In this document: in pieces, positions 23,370-31,664 of the stretch | Layout: every line of letters starts with the position of its first letter | Position numbering within the stretch: the first letter of the stretch is position 1 | Source of the DNA: Bradyrhizobium diversitatis | GTDB lineage: Bacteria > Pseudomonadota > Alphaproteobacteria > Rhizobiales > Xanthobacteraceae | DNA: 41,291 nt | Direction of reading: 5' to 3' | Assembly: GCF_016031635.1 (NCBI RefSeq) | Contig: NZ_JACEGD010000052.1 | Span: forward strand, 1 to 41,291 | The notes under the pieces: model-generated | Database searches by the model: none | What the model was told of the DNA's origin: nothing | The model's input: the letters and a program-made list of their open reading frames with translations, nothing else | Position numbers and translations under genes: made by a program

Positions 23370-23390
23370 CATTGGACAATTTGTCCAATG
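23370..23390. promoter_or_regulatory. Perfect 21-base palindrome, candidate operator
   Basis: Arms CATTGGACAA and TTGTCCAATG flank a single T. The site is 67 bases upstream of cyoA and 93 bases upstream of the divergent MFS gene, so one bound protein could control both. The half-site is not an FNR box (TTGAT-N4-ATCAA). The spacing fits a dimeric GntR-, TetR- or MarR-type repressor, but the protein is not identified. Confidence 0.65.
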
Positions 23391-23483
23391 TTGCAGTGCG
23401 GAATGTTGGGACAGACAGAACCGGATTGCCTGGCCTTCAGCCGGGCGGTCGGCTTTGGTTTTCAGGACGTTAAGGGCGCACGA

Positions 23484-24812
23484 ATGGCGACGGCACAGAC
23501 CCCCGCAATGGCAGACCTCCACACGGGCGAGCATGGCCACGACCAGGCCAGTCCAGGCGAGATCGCTATCGGCGTCATCATCGGCCGCACCTCGGAATTC
23601 TTCGACTTCTTCGTCTTCGCGATCGCCTCGGTGATCGTGTTCCCGCGCCTGGTGTTTCCGTTCGCGAGCGAACTGACCGGCACGCTTTATTCGTTCATGA
23701 TCTTCGCGCTGGCCTTCATGGCCCGGCCGATCGGCACCGTCATTTTCATGACGATCGACCGGGAATACGGCAAGACGGCCAAGCTGATCTCGGCGCTGTT
23801 CCTGCTCGGCACCGCCACCGTCGCGCTCGCGTTCCTGCCCGGCTATCACGAGATCGGCGTTGCCGCGATCTGGCTGCTGGCGCTGGCGCGCATCGCGCAG
23901 GGTCTGGCCTGGGGCGGCGCCTGGGACGGCATGGCTTCGCTGCTGGCGCTGAATGCACCGGCTTCCCAGCGCGGCTGGTACGCGATGGTGCCGCAGCTCG
24001 GCGCACCGCTGGGCCTGATCGTGGCGAGCGCGCTGTTCGCCTATTTCGCCGGCCTCCTCTCGGCCGATGATTTCTTCGACTGGGGCTGGCGCTACCCGTT
24101 CTTCGTCGCCTTCGCCATCAACGTCGTGGCGCTGTTCGCGCGCCTGCGCATGGTGACGACGGAAGAATACGCCTCGCTGTTCGAGAGCCGCGAATTGCAG
24201 CCCTCGCGCATCTCCGAGACGGTCGCGCGCGAAGGCCAGAACATCATGCTCGGGGCCTTCGCGCCGCTGGCGAGCTTTGCGCTGTTCCACATGGTCACGG
24301 TGTTTCCGCTGTCCTGGGTGTTCCTGTTCACCCGCGAGAGCCCGGTGCGCTTCCTGATCATCGAGATCGTCGCCGCCATGTTCGGTGTCGCCGCGATCGT
24401 GATCTCCGGGATCATCGCCGACCGCGTCGGCCGCAAATCGCTGCTGATGGGATCGGCGATCGCGATCGCGATCTATAGCGGCTTTGCCCCGCAGCTGCTC
24501 GATGCCGGCGCGTTCGGAGAGACCATCTACATGGTGATCGGCTTCATCCTGCTCGGCCTCTCCTTTGGCCAGTCCTCCGGTGCAATCGCCTCGAACTTCC
24601 GGCAGACGTACCGCTACACGGCTTCGGCATTGACCTCCGACATGGCCTGGCTGTTCGGCGCCGGCTTTGCCCCGCTGGTGGCGCTGCTGCTCGCCACCAA
24701 TCTCGGCGTCATCGCTTCGGGTGCGTATCTGCTCTCGGGCGCGTTCTGGACCCTGCTCGCGCTCTGGCTCAGCGGCCAGCGTGAGGCCGGCGACATGGAC
24801 GCGGGGCGCTGA
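23484..24812 (+). CDS. MFS transporter, metabolite:H+ symporter (ProP/ShiA-like)
   Basis: A 442-residue twelve-helix transporter. The start segment GEIAIGVIIGRTSEFFDFFV (usual family text 'GxxxExFDFxxY') and the loop FMTIDREYGKTAKLISALFL mark the metabolite:H+ symporter family. Further marks are RIAQGLAWGGAWDGMASLLA and ISGIIADRVGRKSLLMGSAI. Substrates in this family include shikimate, dicarboxylates, proline/betaine and other organic acids; the substrate here is not determined. The ATG at 23484 follows AAGGGCGCACGA. A short His-containing N-terminal tail precedes helix 1. It is transcribed away from cyoA across the palindrome at 23370. Confidence 0.9.
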   Translation: MATAQTPAMADLHTGEHGHDQASPGEIAIGVIIGRTSEFFDFFVFAIASVIVFPRLVFPFASELTGTLYSFMIFALAFMARPIGTVIFMTIDREYGKTAKLISALFLLGTATVALAFLPGYHEIGVAAIWLLALARIAQGLAWGGAWDGMASLLALNAPASQRGWYAMVPQLGAPLGLIVASALFAYFAGLLSADDFFDWGWRYPFFVAFAINVVALFARLRMVTTEEYASLFESRELQPSRISETVAREGQNIMLGAFAPLASFALFHMVTVFPLSWVFLFTRESPVRFLIIEIVAAMFGVAAIVISGIIADRVGRKSLLMGSAIAIAIYSGFAPQLLDAGAFGETIYMVIGFILLGLSFGQSSGAIASNFRQTYRYTASALTSDMAWLFGAGFAPLVALLLATNLGVIASGAYLLSGAFWTLLALWLSGQREAGDMDAGR

Positions 24813-24844
24813 TTGGCGCGCAGACGGCTCCTCCTACTCAAGTC

Positions 24845-25025
24845 GTCGTCCCGGACAAGCGCAGCTCCAGACAACGCGCAGCGTTGTCTGGAGCGGAGCG
24901 CCGATCCGGGACCCATAATCCCGGCGAGGGGTTATGGAGCTGGTTGAGCACTCCGAAGTCTTCGCCAAATCAAATCCCGTGGCCATGGGTCCCGGATCTG
25001 CGCTGACGCTTGTCCGGGACGACAG
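24845..25025. repeat. Composite palindromic intergenic repeat, copy 2
   Basis: The 282-base gap between the convergent MFS and M48 genes is filled by the GTCGTCCCGGACAAGCGCAG ... TTGTCCGGGACGACAG element. This copy carries an extra internal hairpin, GCTCCAGACAACGCGC / GCGTTGTCTGGAGC, near 24863-24893, and the core CCGAAGTCTTCGCCAAATC. A half element with CCCGGGTTCGCGCC...CGCCCCGGGATGACG follows at about 25046-25079. No gene was seen. Confidence 0.8.
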
Positions 25026-25094
25026 CGGAATGTGTTGCTCCAGATCCCGGGTTCGCGCCAAGCGCGCCCCGGGATGACGTGCGCTTAGCGCACG

Positions 25095-26597
25095 TCAATC
25101 CGCCACGATCTTCACGCGATCGCGCACCTTCACCTGGGCGGTGCGATCGAGGCCGTTCAGCACGCGGAAGCGCTCGGTGGGATGATCGACGCCGGCCATG
25201 CGGTGGGAGAGCGATTCCACGGTATCGCCGGGCTGCACGGTGATGACCTTGATGCGCAGCGGGCGCGCAGCCTGGATCTCTTCGAGTGTCAGGCGACGGA
25301 ACGAGTTGACAGTCTCGCGCGCGTTGCGATCGCTCTCGGTCGACCTCTGCCGTGTCGCGAAGATGAAGCGGTAGACGTCGCTGCCGAAGCGCAGCGCATA
25401 GACCTTGAACTGCCACTGATCGCCCTTGGCGGTCGCGAACGCTGCCGGAAACCCGTTAATCGTGATATCCTCGGTCGACGCCTTCTCGACGCCTTCCATC
25501 CAGCCCGAATTCAGGTAGTCGCCGAGCGACTGTTCGGCCGGCACGCGCACCACGTCGAAGCGCATCGCCTGCGCGCCGCCCTCGCGCACGCCGATCACGG
25601 CCTGCGCGGTGTTGTCGAGCGTGAAATTGTCCGGCGCCTGGAAGGTGAAGCCGAGCTTCGGATGCAGGAAACGCCGGCCGCGGACGAAGCCTTCGCTGGG
25701 ATCTTCGCCATAGACGAGGTTATCGATCGCGGCGAGATAGCTTTCGCGGTCGCGCTCGGCGCCCTCCGGCGCCGTGTATTGCCGCGCGATATTCTGCGCG
25801 TTCTGCACGCGTTCCGGAGTTGCCGGATGCGACGAGGTGAAATCCTGCGCGCGCGGATCGAGCGAGCTCTTGCCGGCCTTCAGCTCGGCATTGCGCTCCA
25901 TCGCCGAGAGGAAGCGCGCCGCGCCATAGGGATCGAAATGTGCCTTGGCGGAAATGCCGACCCCGATGCCGTCGGCCTCGATCTCCTGCTTGCGCGAGAA
26001 ACTCGCCATGGTGAGCTTGGTCTTGGCCAGCGCCAGCGCGGTGAGATCCGGATCGTTGCTCATGTCGGTGACGACGCGGGTGACGATCGCGGCCTGGCGG
26101 GCCTGGTCCTCGCGCATCGCGGCGTGCTTGGACAGCACATGCGCCATCTCGTGGCTGAGCACGGAAGACAATTCGGAGGTGTCGCTGGCGAGCGCGAGCA
26201 GGCCGCGCGTGACATAGAGCTGGCCGTTCGGCAGTGCGAACGCGTTCACCGCGCCGGAATTGAGGATGGTGACCTTGTAGCCCTGATCGGGGCGGTCGGA
26301 AGCCGCGACCAGCCGGTCGACGGTCTTGCTGACCAGCGCCTCGAGCTTGGGATCGTCATAGGTGCCGCCATAGCTCGCCAGGATGCGCTCGTGCTCCTTC
26401 TCGGTGGCGGGGGTTTGAGCCACGGCGGGCTTCGGCTTCGGCAGCACGACGGTCGCCGGGGCCGCTGCGGTCTGGAACCGGCCCATATCGCCACAACCGG
26501 CGAGAGCAGCCGTGCCCAGAACAAGGCACAGCGCGGCCGGCGCCGCCCGCAGGCGGCGGCGTTCAACCCGTACGTGCCGTTCTAGCACCCCATCCAC
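25095..26597 (-). CDS. M48 family metalloprotease lipoprotein with C-terminal LysM-like region
   Basis: A 500-residue periplasmic protease. The signal peptide ends at lipobox LAGC (Cys35), so it is probably outer-membrane anchored. The zinc motif LSHEMAHVLSKHA gives His149, Glu150 and His153. The third ligand lies in FSRKQEIEADGIGVG (Glu of EADG), and SSHPATPERVQNA follows, as in the BepA/YfgC class that trims outer-membrane proteins. The middle part (residues 300-440) is a beta-rich domain of unknown role. The C-terminus (ITVQPGDTVESLSHRMAG, FRVLNGLDRTAQVKVRDRVK) resembles a LysM peptidoglycan-binding fold. The start is GTG 26597; an in-frame GTG four codons later is also possible. It follows the SNase-like gene by 27 bases. 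Confidence 0.9.
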   Translation of the reverse strand: MDGVLERHVRVERRRLRAAPAALCLVLGTAALAGCGDMGRFQTAAAPATVVLPKPKPAVAQTPATEKEHERILASYGGTYDDPKLEALVSKTVDRLVAASDRPDQGYKVTILNSGAVNAFALPNGQLYVTRGLLALASDTSELSSVLSHEMAHVLSKHAAMREDQARQAAIVTRVVTDMSNDPDLTALALAKTKLTMASFSRKQEIEADGIGVGISAKAHFDPYGAARFLSAMERNAELKAGKSSLDPRAQDFTSSHPATPERVQNAQNIARQYTAPEGAERDRESYLAAIDNLVYGEDPSEGFVRGRRFLHPKLGFTFQAPDNFTLDNTAQAVIGVREGGAQAMRFDVVRVPAEQSLGDYLNSGWMEGVEKASTEDITINGFPAAFATAKGDQWQFKVYALRFGSDVYRFIFATRQRSTESDRNARETVNSFRRLTLEEIQAARPLRIKVITVQPGDTVESLSHRMAGVDHPTERFRVLNGLDRTAQVKVRDRVKIVAD

Positions 26598-26624
26598 GTC
26601 GCTTAACCCGTGCCTGGCCTGACC

Positions 26625-27395
26625 TTAAGGCCTTACCCCTGTCGGCTCGTTTGCGCCCAGCAACTCGACCTGCCCCACGAGGCGCACATCGATGCGCGGC
26701 CCCGTACTCCCCTCAACCCAGCCCCGAACCCGAATACGCTTATTCTCCAGGGACTTAAGGCTGATACCGGCGCCTTCGAACGCCGACAGCGTGCGCTTTG
26801 AAATAGTCACGGCAAAGCCACGTGTCCAGTTCCGTCCGAAGTTGAGGTAGGTCGTTGCCCCAGCTTGCCGGACCGACAGGACTTTGCCTTCGACCACCGT
26901 AAAACGCCCGATCTCCGCCAAAATATCGTCCGGACTTTCCGCGTTTTTTATGGCCGACGGGTCAGCCCAGCTGCCAATTTTTTGGCGCCGTGCCGCGGCT
27001 TCTGACGCCATCAGGGAGGCCGCGCAGTCCTTGTCCGCGATCTCGGCCGAGACCATGGCGTCGCCCCGGGCGAGCAGCGTCGCCTGCACCGGGGTGTCGC
27101 TTCCGCCGACGAAGACCAGCGCGCCCTGGCGGCCATAGCGATCGGGCGTGTCGTCAGCGCTTCGCAGCGTCACGTCGCGGCCGGAGAGCAGCGAGGCCAG
27201 CGCCTGCTTCGTCGCCGCTGTCGGCTCGATCCCGCTAAGGCGAATATCGCGGCCGTCGTCGAGACGCACGCTGCGCGCATCGACGATCGCGGCAACGCGG
27301 CCTTCGTCCTGGGATTCGAACTGGCACGGATTGGCGAGCGCGGTGCTTCTCGCGACGAGAAGACATGTGACGATGAGATGAAGCAGTCGCGTCAC
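26625..27395 (-). CDS. Thermonuclease-fold (SNase-like) secreted protein
   Basis: A 256-residue protein with an N-terminal export signal (MTRLLHLIVTCLLVARSTAL ending at ALA-NP). An SNase-like OB fold follows: VRLDDGRDIRLSGIEPTAA matches the 'VRLxGIDxPE' opening and DTPDRYGRQGALVFVGG the Arg-containing active-site loop. The second half (VVEGKVLSVRQAGATTYLNF, GRNWTRGFAVTISKRTL) is a second OB-like domain often seen in such rhizobial proteins. The acidic catalytic residue of true nucleases is not obvious in the first motif (EPTAAT instead of DAPE), so nuclease activity is uncertain. The start is GTG 27395. It is likely co-transcribed with the M48 gene. Confidence 0.75.
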   Translation of the reverse strand: MTRLLHLIVTCLLVARSTALANPCQFESQDEGRVAAIVDARSVRLDDGRDIRLSGIEPTAATKQALASLLSGRDVTLRSADDTPDRYGRQGALVFVGGSDTPVQATLLARGDAMVSAEIADKDCAASLMASEAAARRQKIGSWADPSAIKNAESPDDILAEIGRFTVVEGKVLSVRQAGATTYLNFGRNWTRGFAVTISKRTLSAFEGAGISLKSLENKRIRVRGWVEGSTGPRIDVRLVGQVELLGANEPTGVRP

Positions 27396-27602
27396 GTGAC
27401 CCGGAGAGGTTGCGTTGCAGGCGGATCATAACTCAAGCGCCGTGGGCCACGAAGAGTCTTCCTCGCAGTGACGGCGCGGAGGCTCCGCATCTCACCATTC
27501 CGCTTTGCGGAAAACGCGCGCGGCAATCGTGTGCTCTCAACACCCGCATGCGTGCTGCGCTGTTGCGCATGCGGCAGGATTGCGGCAATAGCGAGAGCGA
27601 AC

Positions 27603-27641
27603 AGCTATAGCCAAGAGCTATAGCCAAGAGCAATAACCAAG
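27603..27641 (+). repeat. Three tandem 13-base units upstream of the binding-protein gene
   Basis: AGCTATAGCCAAG occurs twice in succession (27603-27615, 27616-27628) and once as AGCAATAACCAAG (27629-27641). The block ends 41 bases before the start codon at 27683. The remainder of the 287-base gap shows no gene; it contains a GC-rich dyad around GCATGCGTGCTGCGCTGTTG / CGCATGCGG. Confidence 0.75.
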
Positions 27642-27682
27642 CCGCCATCAGAGTACGGCGCGATAAAGGGAGATCGTTTTCG

Positions 27683-28888
27683 ATGAAGAGACTCTTGCCC
27701 AGCATTTTTGCCGCCGCTTTTGCATTGAGTGCAAGCGCGGCGCAGGCTCAGGACAAGCCGCCGCTGAAGATCGGCGGCATCCTCGACATGTCGAGCCTGT
27801 ATGCCGACATCACCGGTCCCGGCAGCGAAACTGCGGCCAAAATGGCCGTCGAGGATTTTGGAGGCGAGGTGCTGGGGCGCAAGATCCAGGTGCTGGCGGC
27901 CGACCATCTCAACAAGGCGGATCTCTCCGCCAACATCGCCCGCGACATGCTCGACAACCAGGGCGTCGAGATGATCTACGACGTCGCGGCCTCCGCGACC
28001 GCGCTTGCCGCCGGCGAGATCGCGAAAGCGCGCAACAAGATCATCATGTTCAACGGCCCGGGCTCGATCCGCCTCACCAACGAGGCCTGCGGTCCCTACA
28101 CCGTGCACTACGTGTTCGACACCTACGGCCAGGCCAACGTGACCGGCCTTGCGGCTGTGAAGTCGGGTCTCGACACCTGGTTCTTCCTCACCGCCGATTA
28201 CGCCTTCGGCCAGGACCTGGAGAAGGACACCGGCAGCGTCGTGACCAAGACCGGCGGCAAGGTGCTCGGCAGCGTGCGCCATCCGCTCAACACGTCGGAT
28301 TTCTCCTCGTTCCTGCTGCAGGCCCAGGCTTCCAAAGCCAAAGTCATCGGGCTCGCCAATGCCGGCGGCGACACCGTCAACGCGATCAAGCAGGCGGCCG
28401 AGTTCGGCATCACCAAGGGCGGACAGAAGGTCTCGCCGCTGCTCGCCTTCGTCTCCGATATCGATTCGATCGGGCTCGAGACCGCGCAGGGCCTGTTGCT
28501 GGCCGAGGCGTTCTACTGGGACCTCAACGACGACACGCGCGCCTTCTCGAAGCGCTTCATGGAGCGCACCAAGCGGGTGCCGACCTCGGCGCAGGCCGGT
28601 GTCTATTCCTCCGTCACACACTACCTGAAGGCCGTGAAGGCGGCCGGCACGACTGACGCCGCGGCGGTGATGAAGGTGATGAAGGAAACGCCGATCAACG
28701 ACTTCTTCGCCAAGAATGGCAAGATCCGCGAGGACGGCCGCATGATCCACGACATGTATCTGTTCGAGGTGAAGAAGCCGTCGGAGTCCAAGGGCCGCTG
28801 GGACGACTACAAGCTGCTCGCCACCGTCCCCGGCAACGAGGCGTTCCAGTCACTGGAGCAGTCGCGCTGCCCGCTGGTGAAGAAGTGA
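27683..28888 (+). CDS. ABC transporter substrate-binding protein, branched-chain amino-acid type
   Basis: A 401-residue periplasmic binding protein. The signal peptide MKRLLPSIFAAAFALSASA is cut after AQA-QD. The mature domain opens PLKIGGILDMSSLYADITGP, the LivJ-type N-terminal lobe. AAKMAVEDFGGEVLGRKIQV and WFFLTADYAFGQDLEKDT are typical of the Leu/Ile/Val/amide and aromatic-acid receptors of type I periplasmic proteins. In Bradyrhizobium this family is greatly expanded and ligands vary (amino acids, amides, aromatic acids). No permease or ATPase gene is adjacent in the window. The neighbours downstream are catabolic CoA enzymes, hinting at a carboxylic-acid ligand. AAAGGGAGATCG precedes the ATG. 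Confidence 0.9.
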   Translation: MKRLLPSIFAAAFALSASAAQAQDKPPLKIGGILDMSSLYADITGPGSETAAKMAVEDFGGEVLGRKIQVLAADHLNKADLSANIARDMLDNQGVEMIYDVAASATALAAGEIAKARNKIIMFNGPGSIRLTNEACGPYTVHYVFDTYGQANVTGLAAVKSGLDTWFFLTADYAFGQDLEKDTGSVVTKTGGKVLGSVRHPLNTSDFSSFLLQAQASKAKVIGLANAGGDTVNAIKQAAEFGITKGGQKVSPLLAFVSDIDSIGLETAQGLLLAEAFYWDLNDDTRAFSKRFMERTKRVPTSAQAGVYSSVTHYLKAVKAAGTTDAAAVMKVMKETPINDFFAKNGKIREDGRMIHDMYLFEVKKPSESKGRWDDYKLLATVPGNEAFQSLEQSRCPLVKK

Positions 28889-28932
28889 CGGCGTGAGTCG
28901 TCGTGACGACGAGCGCGCCTCAACAATGGGTC

Positions 28933-29036
28933 GTCATCCCGGGGCTCGCGTAGCGAGAACCCGGGATCCATCGGGCGGCATCGACGGTTGAGAAATGGAT
29001 TCCGGGCTCGCGACTTCGTCGCGCCCCGGAATGACG
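28933..29036. repeat. Palindromic repeat, 'GAATCCAT' family, copy 2
   Basis: GTCATCCCGGGGCTCGCGTA, AACCCGGGATCCATCGG, then AATGGATTCCGGGCTCGCGA and GCGCCCCGGAATGACGG. It fills most of the gap between the binding-protein gene and the hydratase gene. Arms match the element at 9847-9953. Confidence 0.78.
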
Positions 29037-29065
29037 GAGCCGAATAACAACAAGGGAGACGCCGC

Positions 29066-29857
29066 ATGAGCAACGACATGGTCCTGCAGAAGCTCGAAGG
29101 TGGGCTGCTCACCATCACCATGAACCGTCCCGAGCGGAAGAACGCGCTCAACCCCGAGATGGTCGCCGGGCTGGTCGAAGCGGCGCGGCGCGCGGCTGAT
29201 GATCCGGAGGTGCGGGCGGTGCTGTTCAAGGGCGCCGGCGGCTCCTTCTGCGTCGGCGGCGACGTCAAGTCGATGGCAGCAGGGCGCGCGCCGCTGCCGT
29301 TCGAGCAGAAGCTCGCAAACCTCCGCCGCGGCATGGAGGTCTCGCGCATCCTGCATCAGATGCCGAAGCCCGTGGTGGCCCAGCTCGATGGCGCGGCGGC
29401 CGGCGCCGGCCTGTCGATGGCGCTGTCCTGCGACCTGCGGATTGCCTCCGAATCCTGCAAGATCACGACTGCTTTTGCGAAGGTCGGCTTCTCCGGTGAC
29501 TACGGCGGCACCTATTTTCTCACCCAGCTGCTCGGCAGCGCGCGGGCACGCGAGCTCTATCTGATGTCGCCGGTGCTCACCGCGAAGGAGGCACATGCGA
29601 TCGGTATGGTGACGAAGGTCGTGCCCGACGCCGAGATCGATGCCGCCGCGCACGAGCTCGCGCTGTCGCTGGCGCAGGGCCCGTCAATCGCGCTCGGCTT
29701 CATCAAGCGCAACATCAACAATGCCGAGCATCTGGCGCTGGAGGATTGCTTCGACGGCGAGGCGATCCATCACACCCGTTGCGGCGACACCGAGGACCAC
29801 AAGGAGGCCGCTAAGGCCTTCGTCGAGAAGCGCAAGCCGACCTTCAAGGGCGCATGA
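29066..29857 (+). CDS. Enoyl-CoA hydratase/isomerase family protein
   Basis: A 263-residue crotonase-fold enzyme of the CoA-thioester catabolic pathways. Motifs are LLTITMNRPERKNALNPEMV, the oxyanion-hole segments FCVGGDVKSM and DGAAAGAGLSMALSCDLRIA, and the catalytic-region sequence FAKVGFSGDYGGTYFLTQLL. In the last, Asp replaces the more usual Glu position, as in PaaG-like isomerases. It could hydrate or isomerise an unsaturated acyl-CoA; the substrate is not determined. AAGGGAGACG precedes the ATG. Its stop overlaps the next start codon by four bases (ATGA), so the frameshifted VOC gene was co-translated with it. Confidence 0.9.
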   Translation: MSNDMVLQKLEGGLLTITMNRPERKNALNPEMVAGLVEAARRAADDPEVRAVLFKGAGGSFCVGGDVKSMAAGRAPLPFEQKLANLRRGMEVSRILHQMPKPVVAQLDGAAAGAGLSMALSCDLRIASESCKITTAFAKVGFSGDYGGTYFLTQLLGSARARELYLMSPVLTAKEAHAIGMVTKVVPDAEIDAAAHELALSLAQGPSIALGFIKRNINNAEHLALEDCFDGEAIHHTRCGDTEDHKEAAKAFVEKRKPTFKGA

Positions 29858-30611
29858 CGATGGCGCCCTATGTCCGGCTGCGGCAGATCTGCCTGGTCGC
29901 GCCGCAGCTCGAGCCCGTCATCACGGATATCGGTCGGATCATGGGCCTCGCCGTCTGCTACCGCGACGGTAATGTCGCCAAGTACGGTCTGGAGAACGCG
30001 CTGCTCCCGGTCGACACGATTCTGCTGGAGGTGGTTGCGCCGTTCAAGGAGGGCACTACGGCCGGCCGCTTCATCGAGAAGACCGGCGGCCGCGGCGGCT
30101 ACATGGCGATCTTCTGCTGCAACGATCCGGACGAGCGCGGCCGCAACGCCAACGCGCTCGGCGTGCGCACCGCCAACGTCATCGACCATGCGCCCTATCA
30201 CGGCGTGCAGCTTCACCCCCGCGACTGCCGCGCCGCCTTCATCGAGTTCAACCACACCGAAGGCAGCGACGACATTCTTGGCGCCTACCCGCCGGCGGGA
30301 CCCGACTGGCAAAAATTCATCCGCAAGGATGTGAGCAGGCGCTGACGGCGGTGGAGATGCAGAGCCCGGACCCGCAAGGGCTGGCGGAGCATTGGGGCAA
30401 GATCATCGGGATTGCGCCGAATGATGAGGCTGAACTGAAGCTGCCCAATGCGACCTTCCGCTTCGTCAAGGGCGCCAGCGAGATCATGAGCGCGCTGGAG
30501 TTTCGTGTGACCGACGTGGCGCAGGTGCTGCATACCGCCAAGGCAAAGGGGCTCGCGGTCGGGGGCAACGAGTTTCTGCTCAGCGGGGTGACGTTTCGGC
30601 TTGGGGCTTGA
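29854..30611 (+). pseudogene. VOC-family (glyoxalase fold) protein, split by a frameshift
   Basis: Two consecutive frames make one two-module VOC protein. The first (29854-30345, 163 codons) opens LRQICLVAPQLEPVITDIGR and ends KDVSRR-stop. The second frame picks up as ALTAVEMQSPDPQGLAEHWG and continues ELKLPNATFRFVKGASEIMS to LLSGVTFRLGA at 30611. Inserting one base near 30337-30340 (AGC AGG CGC TGA to AGC AGx GCG CTG) joins them smoothly, so a single-base deletion or a sequencing error broke the gene. VOC proteins are metal-dependent lyases, isomerases or dioxygenases. The overlap with the hydratase gene suggests a role in the same pathway. A shorter functional first module cannot be excluded. 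Confidence 0.8.
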
Positions 30612-30632
30612 GCGGTTGCCACACACCCCGGC

Positions 30633-30764
30633 GTCGTCCCGGACAAGCGAAGCGCAGATCCGGGACCCATAGCCACGGGGAGAGGTTATGACGGGATGAA
30701 AATTCCGAGTCTTCGCCAAACTCCTCCCTGTGGTTATGGGTCCCTGCTTTCGCAGGGACGACAG
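30633..30764. repeat. Composite palindromic intergenic repeat, copy 3
   Basis: GTCGTCCCGGACAAGCGAAG, GATCCGGGACCCATAGCC, core CCGAGTCTTCGCCAAACTCC and TCCCTGTGGTTATGGGTCCC, then CAGGGACGACAGG. The right arm is altered to TCCCTGCTTTCGCAGGGACG, a local hairpin. It lies between the convergent VOC and hydratase genes. Confidence 0.8.
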
Positions 30765-30810
30765 GGGAAGTTGTGGCGATGTCAAAGTGATACGGCGAAC
30801 GCCGCCGCAA

Positions 30811-31623
30811 TCACCGCCCTTTGAAATTCGCGACCCGCCGCTCTTCCGTCGCCTTCACGCCTTCCTTGAAGTCTTCCGTCGCCCGCAACCTGGTCTGCTC
30901 GGCGAGCTCGTGATTGGTCGCGGCCATGACGCGGTCGGCGAGGCCGGCGCGCATCGTGGCGCGGGTGGAGAGCAGGCCGAGCGGGGAGCATTCGGCGATC
31001 TCGCCGGCGAGCTTCATCGCGGCCGATTTCACCTGGTCCTGCGGCACCAGCTCGTTGGCGAGGCCCCATTTGTAGGCCTCCTCGCCGGTGACGCGGCGGC
31101 TGGTGTAGAACATCAGTTCGGCGTTGTTCTTGCCGATCAGCTCCGGCAGCGTCACGGTCAGGCCGAAGCCGGGATGGAAGCCGAGCTTGGTGAAGTTCGC
31201 GGAGAAGCGCGCCTCGGGGCAGGTGACGCGGAAATCGGCGGAGACCGCGAGCCCGAGTCCGCCGCCGATGGCCGCGCCCTGAACGGCGGCAACGATTGGC
31301 TTCTTGGCGCGGAAGATGCGCACCGCCTGGATGTAGAGATGGTTGATTGGGCCAAGGCTGTCGGCGGGGTCGCCTTTCTTGTTAGCCTCGCGCGCCTCCT
31401 GTTCCTGCCGGGCCGGATCGCCGAAATTCGCGCCGGCGCAGAACGCCTTGCCCTGCGCGGAAAGAACGGAAGCACGGATCTCGATGTCGCGGTCGAACTC
31501 CTCGAGCGCATCCGCGATCTGGTTGATCAGCGAGATGTCGAAGAAGTTGAGCGGCGGCCGGCGGATCTCGATGTTGCCGACATGCCCGACCTTCTCGACG
31601 CCGATATCTTTATAGGTGCTCAT
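30811..31623 (-). CDS. Enoyl-CoA hydratase/isomerase family protein
   Basis: A 270-residue crotonase-fold protein, distinct from the one at 29066. Segments include GNIEIRRPPLNFFDISLINQ, AFCAGANFGDPAR and VQGAAIGGGLGLAVSADFRV (oxyanion hole). The catalytic stretch is NFTKLGFHPGFGLTVTLPEL, where His/Phe occupy the positions of the usual acidic residues, so hydratase activity is not certain. The start ATG 31623 has GAGGATCATC upstream. It is the last gene of an operon behind two acyl-CoA dehydrogenase genes (41-base gap), consistent with successive dehydrogenation and hydration steps. Confidence 0.88.
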   Translation of the reverse strand: MSTYKDIGVEKVGHVGNIEIRRPPLNFFDISLINQIADALEEFDRDIEIRASVLSAQGKAFCAGANFGDPARQEQEAREANKKGDPADSLGPINHLYIQAVRIFRAKKPIVAAVQGAAIGGGLGLAVSADFRVTCPEARFSANFTKLGFHPGFGLTVTLPELIGKNNAELMFYTSRRVTGEEAYKWGLANELVPQDQVKSAAMKLAGEIAECSPLGLLSTRATMRAGLADRVMAATNHELAEQTRLRATEDFKEGVKATEERRVANFKGR

Positions 31624-31664
31624 GATGATCCTCGATTGAATTAGCGCAAGCCAGATCCGCGCGA

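Noticed and set aside
23370..23390. FNR/FixK box between cyoA and the MFS gene
   Set aside because: The palindrome reads TTGTCC...GGACAA, lacking the TTGAT-N4-ATCAA pattern.
23055..24290. A 411-codon minus-strand frame covering the cyoA promoter and the MFS gene
   Set aside because: It overlaps two certain genes and the palindrome; charge-biased text with no motif.
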